Shown here one piece after another: positions 29,964 to 41,009 of a stretch of DNA of 64,000 nt. The DNA is from Arthrobacter sp. OVS8. Lineage in GTDB: Bacteria; Actinomycetota; Actinomycetes; Actinomycetales; Micrococcaceae. A program made the translations under genes and the position numbers. Every line of letters begins with the position of its first letter. The first letter of the stretch is position 1. The stretch is taken from positions 2,294,001-2,358,000 of the forward strand of contig CP116670.1 of NCBI GenBank assembly GCA_028370155.1, in the 5' to 3' direction. The notes beneath the pieces are model-generated. The model was not told where the DNA came from. It made no database searches and saw only the letters and a list, made by a program, of their open reading frames with translations.

Positions 29964-30680
29964 ATGAAGATTGAGATCTGGTCCGACGTGGCCTGCCCCT
30001 GGTGCTACATCGGCAAACGCCGCTTTGAAACCGCCCTCGCGGCTTTCCCGCACCGGGAGTCCGTGGAGGTTCAGTGGCGCAGCTACCAGCTGGACCCGTC
30101 GCTGCCGGAGCACTACGACGGCACCGAACTGGACTACCTGAGCACCCGCAAGGGGATGGCCCCGGCCCAGGTCGCCGGAATGTTCGCGCACGTGGCGGAG
30201 CAGGCCAAGGGCGAGGGCCTCAACTACCGCTTCGACGACGTGGTGGTGGCAAACAGCTTCACCGCCCACCGGCTGATCCACCTCGCTGCCGCGCACGGAC
30301 AGCAGGACGCCGCAAAGGAACGCCTGCTCAGCGACCACTTCGAGCACGGCCGGGACATCGGCAGCCGGGAGTACCTGACGTCCCTGGGCGCGGACCTTGG
30401 GATCGGCGCCGTGGAACTGGACGAACTGTTCACCACCGACAAGTACGCCGACGACGTCCGGATGGACTTCGAGGAAGGCCGTGCCCTCGGGATCAGCGGC
30501 GTCCCGTTCTTCGTGATTGACCGCAAGTTCGGGCTCTCCGGCGCCCAGCCGGCCGAGACGTTCGCCGCGGCCCTCGGGCAGGCCTGGCAGGAAAGCCAGC
30601 CCCTGGTCATGGTGGGAACGGCAGGCAGCACCGCCACCGCCACCGGCGAGGCCTGCGGTCCGGACGGCTGCGCGAGCTGA
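29964..30680 (+). CDS. DsbA-family thioredoxin-like oxidoreductase (FrnE type)
   Basis: Intact, about 238 residues. N-terminal MKIEIWSDVACPWCYIGKRR F gives a CPWC redox motif in a DsbA/2-hydroxychromene isomerase-like fold; C-terminal ALGISGVPFFVIDRKFGLSG AQPAE holds the cis-Pro loop (GVPFF). No signal peptide, so cytoplasmic, as for FrnE-type proteins. A GTG at 29904 overlapping the GNAT stop is an alternative start giving 20 extra residues; I prefer the ATG, which matches family N-termini. The C-terminus ends GEACGPDGCAS with two extra cysteines. Confidence 0.87.
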   Translation: MKIEIWSDVACPWCYIGKRRFETALAAFPHRESVEVQWRSYQLDPSLPEHYDGTELDYLSTRKGMAPAQVAGMFAHVAEQAKGEGLNYRFDDVVVANSFTAHRLIHLAAAHGQQDAAKERLLSDHFEHGRDIGSREYLTSLGADLGIGAVELDELFTTDKYADDVRMDFEEGRALGISGVPFFVIDRKFGLSGAQPAETFAAALGQAWQESQPLVMVGTAGSTATATGEACGPDGCAS

Positions 30681-30715
30681 GTTCCGCCGCCGTCGAACTC
30701 GCCGGAATCGTTCGG

Positions 30716-30739
30716 GGTCGCCGGAAGTTTCCGGCGACC
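30716..30739. terminator. Hairpin in the dsbA-tetR gap, TTCGCCGGAAA-type repeats
   Basis: GGTCGCCGGA (30716-30725) pairs with TCCGGCGACC (30730-30739) around a 4-nt loop, within a run of four related TCGCCGGAA/TTCCGGCGA half-sites (30696-30766). Probable terminator of the DsbA-like gene, built from the same repeat family as the palindrome around the IS. Confidence 0.6.
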
Positions 30740-30817
30740 GGGCAGGTTTCCGGCGAACCCGGAGCGGGGCCGCCGCCGGAGCCCGCGTTTGCTGACAGAT
30801 GGCGCTAAAGTGTCTGT

Positions 30818-31456
30818 ATGCCCAGGATTTCGGCCGCGAGCAACGCCGCCCAACGCGCCGAGACCCAGCACCGCATCCTGACGGCGTTCGGCGAACTCCT
30901 CTTCACCCACGGTCTACCCGGGCTGACCATGACCGACGTCGCACGCCACGCCCGGATCGGCCGGACCGCCGTGTACAACTACTACGCGGACATCGAAGAG
31001 CTCCTGATCGCCTACGCGCTGGACGAGACCGAGCGGTTCCTGGTTGATCTCCGCGAATCCCTGGATTCGCTGGACAACCCTGTGGACCGGCTGGCCCTCT
31101 ACGTCCGCGCCCAGGTCGAGGACCTCAGCCGGCGGCACCTGCCGCCGGGTCCCGCGATGGGGGCCGTGCTCTCGCCGGCGTCGTTCGCGAAACTGGCGGA
31201 CCACGTCGGGGAGCTCAGTGTGCTCCTGCAGGGCATTCTGCGCGACGGCATCGCCCAGGGCTACCTTCCGGAGGCGGACATCACCCAGCTCGCGCAGCTC
31301 ATCCACGGCACGCTGTCCTCCAGTGCGGCCCGCGGGGACGGCGCCGGTCAGGATTCCGGGGCGGAGTCGCGGCTGGCCCGCACCGTGCGGTTCGTCCAGC
31401 TGGGCGCCGGGGCGCGCTTCGACGACGCCGGCCGCCCCGTCCGCGTGAACCCCTAG
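30818..31456 (+). CDS. TetR/AcrR-family transcriptional regulator
   Basis: Intact, 212 residues. N-terminal HTH: RAETQHRILTAFGELLFTHG, TMTDVARHARIGRTAVYNYY ADIEELLIAY (HTH with the Tyr-Tyr recognition helix ending). The C-terminal ligand domain is unassigned. TAAAGT lies 6 nt before the ATG, so the transcript may be leaderless. Convergent with the LytR_C gene. No obvious target gene is adjacent, so it could act on itself or at a distance. Confidence 0.9.
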   Translation: MPRISAASNAAQRAETQHRILTAFGELLFTHGLPGLTMTDVARHARIGRTAVYNYYADIEELLIAYALDETERFLVDLRESLDSLDNPVDRLALYVRAQVEDLSRRHLPPGPAMGAVLSPASFAKLADHVGELSVLLQGILRDGIAQGYLPEADITQLAQLIHGTLSSSAARGDGAGQDSGAESRLARTVRFVQLGAGARFDDAGRPVRVNP

Positions 31457-31513
31457 GCTCCCGTAACCGTCGCAGTACCCCGCCGGGCGAGGCTTCCGCG
31501 GCAGGCGCTTGTA

Positions 31514-32191
31514 TTAGCCCGCCGTCGGCGTCACTGTCGGGGTCACCGGCCACGCCGATTCATCCACGATCCGCCGTTCCTCGCGCGGGCAGCTGAGTTG
31601 CCCCGGCGTCTGGTCGACCAGCCCCGGTTTCGCCAGCCCCTTGAAGTCCCCGGTGAGGATGACGTCCACACTCGGGTCCGTCCGGCCGTCCTGGAAATAG
31701 TCCGAGCCGGGAAGATTGCGCTGGACACTAAATGCGGCAGACTGTCCCGCGGCGCCCGAAACGATCAGCGCCACACCCCGGTAGCCCGACGTTGTGTTGG
31801 CCACGGCCCCGACCTTGAATTTGCGGGCAGCGAACTCGCCGGCCACGGACCGGGCGAGGCCGGGTCGGGAGGTGGAGTTGAAAACGTTGAGATTGATCTT
31901 CTCCGGCGGCGTGTAGTCGTAAATCGCCTCCGGGCAGACGGACGCGGCAGCCTGGCTGCGCTCCGCCGTCGGGATCTTGATCTGGCCGTTCATGATGGCC
32001 AGGGCAACCACAATCGCAGCGGCCACCAGCCCCACGAGCAGCACCAGGACGACGCCATGCACGATGCGGCGCCGCATCCTGCCGGGGTTTTCCTGCAGTC
32101 CGTCATCGTCGACGAAGGTGGCGCGCAAATCCGAGCCGGAAATGACGTGGTGCCCATGCAGGACGGTGACGTCCTTCGGCCTTCTAGCCAT
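31514..32191 (-). CDS. LytR_C-domain membrane protein
   Basis: Intact, 225 residues. A cytoplasmic N-terminus (MARRPKDVTVLHGHHVISGS) precedes one membrane helix (RIVHGVVLVLLVGLVAAAIV VALAIMNG) and an extracellular LytR_C/CpsA-associated domain: INLNVFNSTSRPGLARSVAG EFAARKFKVG, YRGVALIVSGAAGQSAAFSV, VDVILTGDFKGL. It lacks the LCP catalytic domain, as usual for stand-alone actinobacterial members linked to envelope assembly. Its start overlaps the upstream gene by 8 bp, so the two are coupled. Confidence 0.85.
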   Translation of the reverse strand: MARRPKDVTVLHGHHVISGSDLRATFVDDDGLQENPGRMRRRIVHGVVLVLLVGLVAAAIVVALAIMNGQIKIPTAERSQAAASVCPEAIYDYTPPEKINLNVFNSTSRPGLARSVAGEFAARKFKVGAVANTTSGYRGVALIVSGAAGQSAAFSVQRNLPGSDYFQDGRTDPSVDVILTGDFKGLAKPGLVDQTPGQLSCPREERRIVDESAWPVTPTVTPTAG

Positions 32192-32486
32192 TTATCACCA
32201 GAAGGCGCGCGTGGATCGCCGTGCGCTGGTGCAACGCCGTCCGGACAGCCCGGTGCAGGCCGTCCTCCAGATACAGGACACCCCGGTACTCGACGACGTG
32301 CGGGAACAGATCGCCAAAGAACGTCGAGTCCTCCGCCAGCAGAGCCTCGAGGTCCAGCGTGCGCTTGGTGGTCACCAGCTCGTCCAGCCGGACCGGCCGC
32401 GGCGGCAGGGCTGCCCAGTCCTTGGGCGTGTTGTAACCATGGTCGGGGTACGGGCGTCCCTCGCCCACGGCTTTGAATATCACCAT
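32184..32486 (-). CDS. Conserved small actinobacterial protein (ParB/Srx-like look)
   Basis: Intact, 100 residues: MVIFKAVGEGRPYPDHGYNT, PRPVRLDELVTTKRTLDLEA LLAEDSTFFGDLFPHVVEYR, GVLYLEDGLHRAVRTALHQR, ending ARLLVING. The D-G-L-H-R-A stretch resembles the D/E-G-x-H-R motif of ParB/sulfiredoxin-like folds. Homologues are often labelled VapB-type antitoxin, but no VapC toxin is adjacent, so I do not adopt that name. Overlaps the LytR_C gene by 8 bp; this pairing is conserved in my recollection of related genomes. Confidence 0.6.
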   Translation of the reverse strand: MVIFKAVGEGRPYPDHGYNTPKDWAALPPRPVRLDELVTTKRTLDLEALLAEDSTFFGDLFPHVVEYRGVLYLEDGLHRAVRTALHQRTAIHARLLVING

Positions 32487-32661
32487 GCCAGCCTAAGGAA
32501 CTTGGACTGCCAAGGGAATCCAGACTCCCCGGCGGCGGGAGGTTGTAGCCAAACGGTAACCATTTGTCACATGGTGCGCCCGCGCTGTCATGGCCAACAC
32601 CGGGCCCGCGGCACAGTCCACAGCGCATGCAAAGATGCCCGCCGGCTGGGAGAATGGGGCC

Positions 32662-33576
32662 ATGACAACTCCCGAGACTTCAGCTTCCCACTCGCCGTCG
32701 ACTCCCGCGCTGGCACTGCTGCTCGACGTCGACGGTCCCGTGGCGAGTCCTGTCACCCGCGCGGTACAGCCGGAGATCATCGCGGACCTGCTGGCGCTGG
32801 CCGAGGCGGGGATCCCGGTCATCTTCAACACCGGCCGTTCGGCCGCCTTCATCCGCGAGCAGGTCATGGAGCCGATGATCGCCGCCGGGATGCCCTCCAG
32901 TATCCTCATCCACGCCATCTGCGAGAAGGGCGCCGTCTGGTTCAGCTACACCTCCACGGGGCCCGGGGCCGTCCACGTCGATCACGATCTGGCCATCCCG
33001 AGCGCCTTCGGTGACGACATCCGCCGGCTGGTCGCCGAGGACTACGCCAGCCACATGTTCTTCGACGAAACCAAACTGGCGATGGTCTCCGTGGAGCAGC
33101 ACATCTCGGTCGACAACTCCGACTACCGGGCCGAACAGCAGCTGTTCGACGCCGATGCCATGGACCTGATGGGCCGGCATGGCCTCGGAGTGGTGCGGCT
33201 GGACCACCATGCCCCCGATTCCGATGACCGGATCGACTACCGGGTGGATCCCACCATCATCTCCACGGACATTGAGTCGGTCCGGCTCGGCAAGGATCTG
33301 GGTGCCAGCCGGGCGGTGGAGCTCCTGGCGGCCCAAGGCGTCACCCCGCAGGCCTGGCGGACGGTGGGCGATTCCCGCACCGACTACGCCATGGCCGACT
33401 GGCTGCACCACAACGACCACCCGGTCAAACACATCGACGTCCGGCCCGCCGACGGCGTCCCCGTGAAACCCTACGAGGTGCTCACCGCGGCGGACCTGGG
33501 GCTGGGCGATGACATCATCCACGACGACGCCGGGGCCGCCTTCCTGCGCAGCTGGCGCAGGGCCCTGCTGGGCTGA
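32662..33576 (+). CDS. HAD-superfamily hydrolase
   Basis: Intact, about 304 residues from the ATG at 32662, which follows GAGAATGGGGCC (leaderless-type context). HAD motif I LALLLDVDGPVASP (DxD), motif II PVIFNTGRSAAFI, a C2-type cap region, and motif IV VGDSRTDYAMADWL (GDxxxD). The insertion of a cap between motifs II and IV suggests a small-molecule phosphatase such as a sugar phosphatase. Substrate not determinable. Confidence 0.82.
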   Translation: MTTPETSASHSPSTPALALLLDVDGPVASPVTRAVQPEIIADLLALAEAGIPVIFNTGRSAAFIREQVMEPMIAAGMPSSILIHAICEKGAVWFSYTSTGPGAVHVDHDLAIPSAFGDDIRRLVAEDYASHMFFDETKLAMVSVEQHISVDNSDYRAEQQLFDADAMDLMGRHGLGVVRLDHHAPDSDDRIDYRVDPTIISTDIESVRLGKDLGASRAVELLAAQGVTPQAWRTVGDSRTDYAMADWLHHNDHPVKHIDVRPADGVPVKPYEVLTAADLGLGDDIIHDDAGAAFLRSWRRALLG

Positions 33577-33630
33577 ATCAACGGCGTGGAATCCGCGGAA
33601 ATTTCGGGCGATTTTGGGGCGGGCGTTATT

Positions 33631-35262
33631 ATGCAGGTAGGCACACATTCACGCAAACACTCACGGAGAACCGACATTACAGACTCATTGGTCCAGGACG
33701 AGATCTATTACGGCAGCCAGGCATCGGTCGACGCCCACGAAGAGGTCACCTCAGCGGCGGCTGTCGCGAGGTTCCGGACCCGCCAGGACGTTGTGCGCCG
33801 GCGCGGCCGGTACGGGCTGGTCAATGAGAACCGTACGCCCTACCAGGCCATGGTCGAAGACCTGATGTTCATCCGCTCGGTGCTGGACGGCGCCGGCCTC
33901 GACTACCTCCTGGTACGTGGCAACAACCACCGTCCGGTCATTGCCGTGGATTGGAAGGACCGCAAGGAACTCCGCGACGCCCTCGTGGAGGCCTGCCACG
34001 ACGAGCCGTTCTACTCCATGAGCGTCGACGCCAAGAAGAAGTCCTCGGTGCTGGTAGCCGACGGGGAACTCTCCCCAACCGGCAGTCCCGGATCTTCCGG
34101 CTGTACCGCCCCGGGTGGAGCCGGAGGGCGGCTTTGAGTTCGGCGCCTCGGCCGGGGTGCAGCTGGAACTGTGGAGTTTCGAGGGCGACCAATTGATCCT
34201 CCCGATCGAGAACTCGCTGACCCGCCGGACCCTGCTGGCCCAGGACGCCGTCCGCGGCACGGTGGAGCGGTACGGCAGCACGTGGCCCACCATCGAGAAC
34301 ATGTTCGCGGACCACGCCAGCGACATCAGCTTCGATGTGGATCTGGTGTTCTCCTGGGTGGACGGCAGCTCCCCGGAGTACATTGCGGCCCGGCGCGCAC
34401 GGATGGCCGGCGTCGTGGTGGGTGAGGGCGATGACCACGAGGCCAGGTTCCGCCAGATCGACGAACTCAAGTACGCGCTGCGCTCGGTGTACATGTTCGC
34501 GCCCTGGATCCGCCGGATCTTCATCGCCACGGACTCCCCGCACCCGCCTGGCTGGCGGATCATCCGGGAGTGACGATTGTCCGCAGCGAGGAGTTCTTCG
34601 CGGACCCCTCCGTGCTGCCCACCCATAACTCGCAGGCCGTGGAGTGCCAGCTCCACCACATCGAGGGCTTGTCCGAGCACTTCCTGTACTCGAACGACGA
34701 CATGTTCTTTGGCCGCGCCGTCGGACCGGACATGTTCTTCACGCCGGGCGGCATCACGAAGTTCATCGAGGCGGAAACCCGCATTGGGCTCGGGGACAAC
34801 GACGCGGAACGCAGCGGTTTCGAGAACGCCGCACGGGTGAACCGGAAACTGCTCTGGGACCGTTTCGGCCGGATCACCACCCGACACCTGGAACACGCGG
34901 CCGCTCCGCTGCGCCGCAGCGTCGTGGCCACGATGGAGCAGGAGTTCCCGGCGGAGTTCGCCAAGACGGCGGCCAGCACCTTCCGCGCGGCGGACAACAT
35001 CTCGGTGACCAACTCGTTCTACCACTACTACGCGCTGCTGACCGGCCGGGCCGTCACCCAGACGGCGGCCAAGGTGCGCTATGTGGACACCACGGCGAGG
35101 GCAGGGCTCAACTACCTGCCCAAGCTGCTCGCCAAGCGGAACATGGACTTCTTCTGCCTCAATGACGGCAGTTTCCCCGAGGTCCCGGCCGAGGAACGGG
35201 CCGAGCTGGTGACCGACTTCCTGGAGAAGTACTACCCGATCAAGGCGCCCTGGGAGAAGTAG
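33631..35262 (+). CDS. Stealth-family sugar-phosphate transferase, three frameshifts
   Basis: Hexose-1-phosphoryltransferase family related to capsule/cell-wall polysaccharide phosphotransferases and GlcNAc-phosphotransferase. Stealth CR1 DLVFSWVDGSSPEYIAARRA, CR2 RQIDELKYALRSVYMFAPWI RRIFIATD, then VTIVRSEEFFADPSVLPTHN SQAVECQLHHIEGLSEHFLY SNDDMFFG (CR2/CR3), CR4 near the end YVDTTARAGLNYL. Three C4 runs (34073-34076, 34109-34112, 34536-34539) each need one more C. Start uncertain: ATG 33631, or an ATT at 33676 (ITDSLVQDEIYYG) placed 8 nt after GGAG. About 540 residues. Confidence 0.82.
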
Positions 35263-35285
35263 GCGGTTCTGCCCGCCGCCGGCCG

Positions 35286-36227
35286 CTAGTTGCTCGCGGT
35301 CAGCCGGCGTTGGCCGGGCGTCCTGGCCGGGTCCTCAAGCTTTGCTTTGCCCGGGATACGGATTCCGGCCGCCGAGATCCTCCGCTGGGTTTCCGCGGCC
35401 GAGACCAGCTCGCCTACTGCCGGGGTGTCGCCCAGCAGAACCACGGAGTGCACGATCGTGTGCTCGTAGACGTGCACGAGGTTGAACGCCTGGCCGCCGT
35501 CGCGGCCGCGGGTCCCGCCCACCGGGACGTTGAGGTCCTGCGTGTAGCACGTGGCTGACGCCACGGAGACCGGAATCCCGGCGAAGGTCCCGGTGGTCGA
35601 GTAATGCAGGTGTCCGCCCAAAATGGCCCGGACGTCGGAATTACGCAGCACCCCGGCCAGAGCCGTCTGGTCCCGGAGCTCCACCAGGACGGCGAGGTCC
35701 AGGACCGAAGGCACCGGCGGGTGATGCAGTGCCAGAATGGTTCCGTCCGGGGCGGGGGTGGCGAGTTCCGCCGCGAGCCACTCCAGCTGGTCGGGACTCA
35801 GCTCACCGTGGTGGAAGCCCGGGACCGAGGTGTCAAGGGTGATGATCCGCAGGCCGTTGATGAAGTACGTGTGGTCCACGGGGGCGTCGTCGGCAGGCTG
35901 GTCCAGCAGGCCGGTGCGGAAATTGGCGCGGTTGTCGTGGTTTCCCATCGCCCAGATGACTTTCGCGCCCATCGCCCTGCAGGCGGGCTCAACGATGGCC
36001 CGCAGCTTCGCGTAGGCCTCGGGTTCGCCACGGTCAGCGAGGTCGCCGGTGAAAATCACGGCTTCGGGACGCGCGCCCGACGCCCGCACTTCGTCGAAAA
36101 GCTGCTGGAGCAGGGCGTCGCTGTCGACCTTGCCGAGCAACGGTGCGGAACCTCCCAGCAGATGGGGGTCACTCAGGTGGAGTAGGAAATGACGTGGCCG
36201 GGGGTGCTCGGCCTCGATGAGCTCCAT
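35286..36227 (-). CDS. Metallophosphoesterase, class III cyclic-nucleotide phosphodiesterase-like
   Basis: Intact, 313 residues. Calcineurin-like metal sites: [13 protein letters not shown] (DxH), [17 protein letters not shown] (GDLxDRG), [14 protein letters not shown] (GNHD), [12 protein letters not shown] (H), [13 protein letters not shown] (GHxH). This CpdA/GpdQ-like set hydrolyses cAMP or glycerophosphodiesters. No signal peptide, so cytoplasmic. Single gene between Stealth (convergent) and fdhA. Confidence 0.87.
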   Translation of the reverse strand: MELIEAEHPRPRHFLLHLSDPHLLGGSAPLLGKVDSDALLQQLFDEVRASGARPEAVIFTGDLADRGEPEAYAKLRAIVEPACRAMGAKVIWAMGNHDNRANFRTGLLDQPADDAPVDHTYFINGLRIITLDTSVPGFHHGELSPDQLEWLAAELATPAPDGTILALHHPPVPSVLDLAVLVELRDQTALAGVLRNSDVRAILGGHLHYSTTGTFAGIPVSVASATCYTQDLNVPVGGTRGRDGGQAFNLVHVYEHTIVHSVVLLGDTPAVGELVSAAETQRRISAAGIRIPGKAKLEDPARTPGQRRLTASN

Positions 36228-36356
36228 TGCAACCTTCCTGGTTGGGTGGGGGCGGTAGCCCCGACTTCCCTCTCAGTAATGTCTATCCAACCAGACATCC
36301 GGCCAACAATGTGCAAACTCCAGTAGGCATGTTTGAAAAAGGGGAACAACGGGTAA

Positions 36357-36396
36357 TCCGGCGGACACATACTTGCTCCGGTATGTGTCCGCCGGA
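36357..36396. terminator. fdhA terminator hairpin
   Basis: Perfect 16-bp inverted repeat TCCGGCGGACACATAC (36357-36372) with GTATGTGTCCGCCGGA (36381-36396), 8-nt loop, just past the fdhA stop on the minus strand. Confidence 0.8.
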
Positions 36397-36418
36397 ACCC
36401 TACTCAGGTACCCGGCGG

Positions 36419-37628
36419 CTAGCTCAGGTAGCCGTTCGGATTCAGCACGTACTTCGTTGCCGCACCGGCGTCGAACTCCGCGTAGCCCTTGGGCGCGTCC
36501 TCCAGCGTGATTGCCTTCGCGTTCACGTTCTTGGCGATGTGGACCTTGTCATGCAGGATCGCCATCATCAGCTGGCGGTTGTACTTCATCACCGGACACT
36601 GGCCGGTGGTGAAGCTCAGCGATTTGGCCCAGCCGGTGCCGAGGCTGAGGGAGAGGGCACCCTTCTTGGCAGCCTCGTCCACGCCGCCCGGATCCCCCGT
36701 GACGTAGAGTCCCGGGATACCCAAGGCACCGCCAGCGGCGGTGATCTCCATCAGCGAGTTGAGCACCGTTGCCGGTGCTTCCTTGGCATCGTGGCCGTGA
36801 CCCCTGGCTTCAAAGCCGACGGCATCGACGCCGCAGTCGACTTCGGGGACGCCCAGGAGCTGTTCGATCTGCTCGGCCGGGCCGCCCTGGGTCAGGTCCA
36901 CCGTTTCACAGCCGAAGCTGCGGGCCTGTGCCAGCCGGTCCGCGTTGAGGTCCCCGACAATCACGACGGCGGCCCCCAGCAACTGCGCGCTGGTCGCCGC
37001 CGCCAGTCCGACCGGGCGGCTCCAGCGATGTAGACCGTGGAGCCGACGCCCACACCGGCGGAGACGGCACCATGGAAGCCTGTGGGGAAGATGTCCGACA
37101 GCATTGTCAGATCCATCATCTTCTCGAGGGCCTGGTCCTTGTCCGGGAACTTCAGGAGATTCCAGTCCGCGTAGGGCACCAGCACGTAATTCGCCTGGCC
37201 ACCGACCCAGCCGCCCATGTCGACGTAGCCGTAGGCGCTGCCCGGGCGGTCAGGGTTGACGTTGAGGCAGATGCCAGTTTTGCGTTCCTTGCAGTTGCGG
37301 CAGCGGCCGCAGGCGATGTTGAAGGGGACGGAGCAGATGTCCCCCACCTTGATGAATTCGACGTCGGGTCCGACTTCCACCACTTCGCCGGTGATTTCGT
37401 GGCCCAGCACCAGGTCCGAGGGTGCTGTGGTGCGGCCGCGGACCATGTGCTGGTCGGACCCGCAAATGTTCGTGGCAACGGTTTTGAGGATTACGCCATG
37501 GCGCACCGAACGGCCCACGTTGGCGGGGTTGACCCCGGACCGTCTTTGAGTTCGAAGCTGGGGTAGTCAATGTCGATCAGTTCGACCTTGCCCGGTCCCT
37601 TGTAGGCAACGGCTTTGTTCCCTGTCAT
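36419..37628 (-). CDS. fdhA: Formaldehyde dehydrogenase, glutathione-independent, frameshifted
   Basis: Zinc-containing NAD-dependent MDR enzyme that oxidises or dismutates formaldehyde. MTGNKAVAYKGPGKVELIDI opens; catalytic Zn ligands in NICGSDQHMVRGRTT and LGHEITGEVVEVG; structural Zn in CGRCRNCKERKTGIC. The cofactor motif AGAGPVGLAAATSAQLLG and ending AGAATKYVLNPNGYLS follow. Two repairs: one more C in C4 37533-37536 (plus strand) gives DGPGVNPANVGRSVRHGV, and one base near 37015-37022 repairs the Gly-rich motif. About 403 residues, normal for the family (about 400). A formaldehyde detoxification role fits, inferred. Confidence 0.9.
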
Positions 37629-37815
37629 CACTTTCCTCCTGGTTTCACGGACCCCCGATAGGAGTGTCCAGTTGTGATTCACGAAGCGTGCTGAGGCACC
37701 GTCCCCCGGGCACCCGGCGGCAGATCTTCCGGCGCGCTGACACACGTCGGCGCCATGGAAGAACCCGGTTTTTGGGACGGTCCGGCCAGTCTAGACGGTA
37801 AGCATGCTTAGGGGT

Positions 37816-37833
37816 AGGGGCCGTTGGCCCCTT
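37816..37833. terminator. Short hairpin downstream of the glutathione peroxidase gene
   Basis: AGGGGCC and GGCCCCTT with a 3-nt loop, about 20 nt past the gpx stop on the minus strand. Small but well placed. Confidence 0.45.
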
Positions 37834-37853
37834 GTGGTCTTGGGAGCCGGCTC

Positions 37854-38338
37854 TCAGCTGAGGGCCGACTCAACCGCTTCAATGACCTCCGGCGAGTCCG
37901 GTTCCACCGTGGGGGCGAACCGGGCCACTACCTCGCCGTCGCGGTTCACCAGGAACTTCTCGAAGTTCCATTTCACGAGTCCGGGCAGGACCCCGTTCTT
38001 GAACTTCGTGAGCTCGGCGTAGAGCGGATGCTGCTGCTTGCCGCGGACATGCGATTTGGCGGTCAGCGGGAAGGTCACGCCGAAGTTCCGTTCGCAGAAT
38101 TCGACAATCTCGGAGTCGGCAGCAGGCTCCTGGCCCGCGAACTGGTTGCAGGGGACGCCGAGAATCTGGAAGCCCTGATCGCGGAACTTGTCGTGCAGTG
38201 CTTGGAGGCCAGCGTACTGCGGCGTAAACCCGCACTGCGACGCCACGTTCACCACCAGGACCACCTCCCCTTGAAGCGGCCGAAGTTGGTGTCCGTGCCG
38301 TCGATCAGAGTGAGCGGAATGCTATGCAGAGAGGTCAT
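37854..38338 (-). CDS. Glutathione peroxidase-family thiol peroxidase, frameshifted
   Basis: Cys-type GPx: MTSLHSIPLTLIDGTDTNFG RFKG, then VVLVVNVASQCGFTPQYAGL (peroxidatic Cys; Cys not selenocysteine), ILGVPCNQFAGQEPA (second Cys and Gln), FPLTAKSHVRGKQQHPLY, VKWNFEKFLVNRDGEVVARF (catalytic Trp-Asn). One more C in the C4 run at 38267-38270 (plus strand) joins RFKG to EVVLVV. About 161 residues, normal. Actinobacteria lack glutathione, so the reductant is probably thioredoxin or mycothiol-linked. Confidence 0.88.
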
Positions 38339-38449
38339 GGGCGGGTTCCTCGCGAAGTCGGTAGCGAAAATCGTGTCCGATGTGTGTTCCGGAATTGGTC
38401 ACGACAGTCATTCGATACCAAAACGCGCGGGTATGGGTTTATGTTCCTG

Positions 38450-39863
<1,414 letters not shown>

Positions 39864-40043
39864 GATGTGACTCCTGCATCCTGTCCGCCAGTCCCCGATT
39901 TCACGGACTCAACGTTCTTATGGGACCACAATCGGGTGGCACTGGGAACCGTAAAAGCTACCCCTTTCAAACTCAAGTGGCAGCCCAGTAGTACTGGGAC
40001 GCGGGACAAGTACTGTGACTTCAGCGGTGAGCGAGAATGGACT

Positions 40044-41009
40044 ATGCGCAACCTCCTCAGGGAATGGCAGGCCGAACTCAAGCAGACGTTTACCGGGACC
40101 CGGGACGCCGTTCCGGAGTGGGTGCCGCGGCTGGCGGCAGGCGACGATCCCGGCTTCCACCTGCCCGGCTCCGCGGTCTGGGCCGTCCATGGCGACATGC
40201 CCACAATCGTCGCGGGAATCCGGGCCCTGCTGATGCAGGCGCTCCATCCCGGTGCGCTGGCCGGGGTCCATGACCACTCCCGGTTCCGCGAGGATCCCCT
40301 GGGCCGGCTGGCGGGTACGATCCGCTGGATTTTCACTGTTTCTTACGGTTCAACCGCCGCGGCGCGCGCAGCCTCCGACTGGGTGTTGCGGCTGCACGAA
40401 TCGGTGCGCGGGGACTATGTGGACGGGCACGGTGTTACCCGGACGTATGCGGCGAATGACCCGGAGCTGCTCCGCTGGGTGCACATCGCCTTCACCGACG
40501 CGTTTCTCTCCGCACACAAGATCTGGGGCAGGCCCATCCCGGGCGGGCCCGACGCGTACGTGCGCGAGTGGGCGCAGGCCGGCGAGCTGATGGGGGTGGT
40601 GTCCCCGCCGCTCAGCGAGGAGGAGATGCGCCGGCAGCTGGATCACTGGTACGACGCCGGCGAGCTCCGTTCCGACGACAAGGTGGCCGAGACGGTCGCG
40701 TTCATCCGCAATCCGCCGCTCCATCCCGTGCTCAGACCGGGCTACCGGGTGTTGTTCGCGGCGGCCGTGACCAGCCTCGAGCCCAAGTACCGCGACCTGC
40801 TGGGCCTGCGGACAGCCCGGCTTGGACCGGTCCCCCTGCCCGTGCGGCTGGCCACCAGGGTGACACTCGGCGTCGTCCATCTTGCCCTGGGCCGGGTGGG
40901 GCCCAGCGAGCAGGCTGCCCGGGCCCGGCTCCGCAGGCTCGGCTACCCCGGGACGCAAAAGGCCCCGGTCCAAAGGACCGGGGCCAACCGCGGAGAATGG
41001 GGGATTTGA
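40044..41009 (+). CDS. MpaB-family (DUF2236) heme oxygenase-like protein
   Basis: About 321 residues from the ATG at 40044 (MRNLLREWQAELKQTFTGTR). DUF2236/MpaB landmarks: AGIRALLMQALHPGALAGVHD (His heme ligand region), RLAGTIRWIFTVSYGSTAAA, WVHIAFTDAFLSAHKIWG, WYDAGELRSDDKVAETVAFI. Related to latex-clearing protein Lcp and mycophenolic-acid MpaB oxygenases. The C-terminus runs through a terminator-like hairpin (40961-40985) and into the antisense of tRNA-Ser, so the true end may be earlier or a base may be lost near the 3' end. Confidence 0.78.
   Translation: MRNLLREWQAELKQTFTGTRDAVPEWVPRLAAGDDPGFHLPGSAVWAVHGDMPTIVAGIRALLMQALHPGALAGVHDHSRFREDPLGRLAGTIRWIFTVSYGSTAAARAASDWVLRLHESVRGDYVDGHGVTRTYAANDPELLRWVHIAFTDAFLSAHKIWGRPIPGGPDAYVREWAQAGELMGVVSPPLSEEEMRRQLDHWYDAGELRSDDKVAETVAFIRNPPLHPVLRPGYRVLFAAAVTSLEPKYRDLLGLRTARLGPVPLPVRLATRVTLGVVHLALGRVGPSEQAARARLRRLGYPGTQKAPVQRTGANRGEWGI
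40961..40985 (-). terminator. tRNA-Ser terminator
   Basis: GGCCCCGGTCC (40961-40971) pairs with GGACCGGGGCC (40975-40985) around AAA. Read on the minus strand it is followed by TTTTGC, a good intrinsic terminator just after the tRNA 3' end. Confidence 0.8.

Noticed and set aside
32184..32486. VapB antitoxin of a toxin-antitoxin pair
   Set aside because: No VapC-like PIN-domain gene is adjacent; the neighbour is a LytR_C membrane protein.
37854..38338. Selenocysteine in the glutathione peroxidase
   Set aside because: The peroxidatic codon reads Cys (ASQCG) and no in-frame TGA or SECIS-like hairpin is present.
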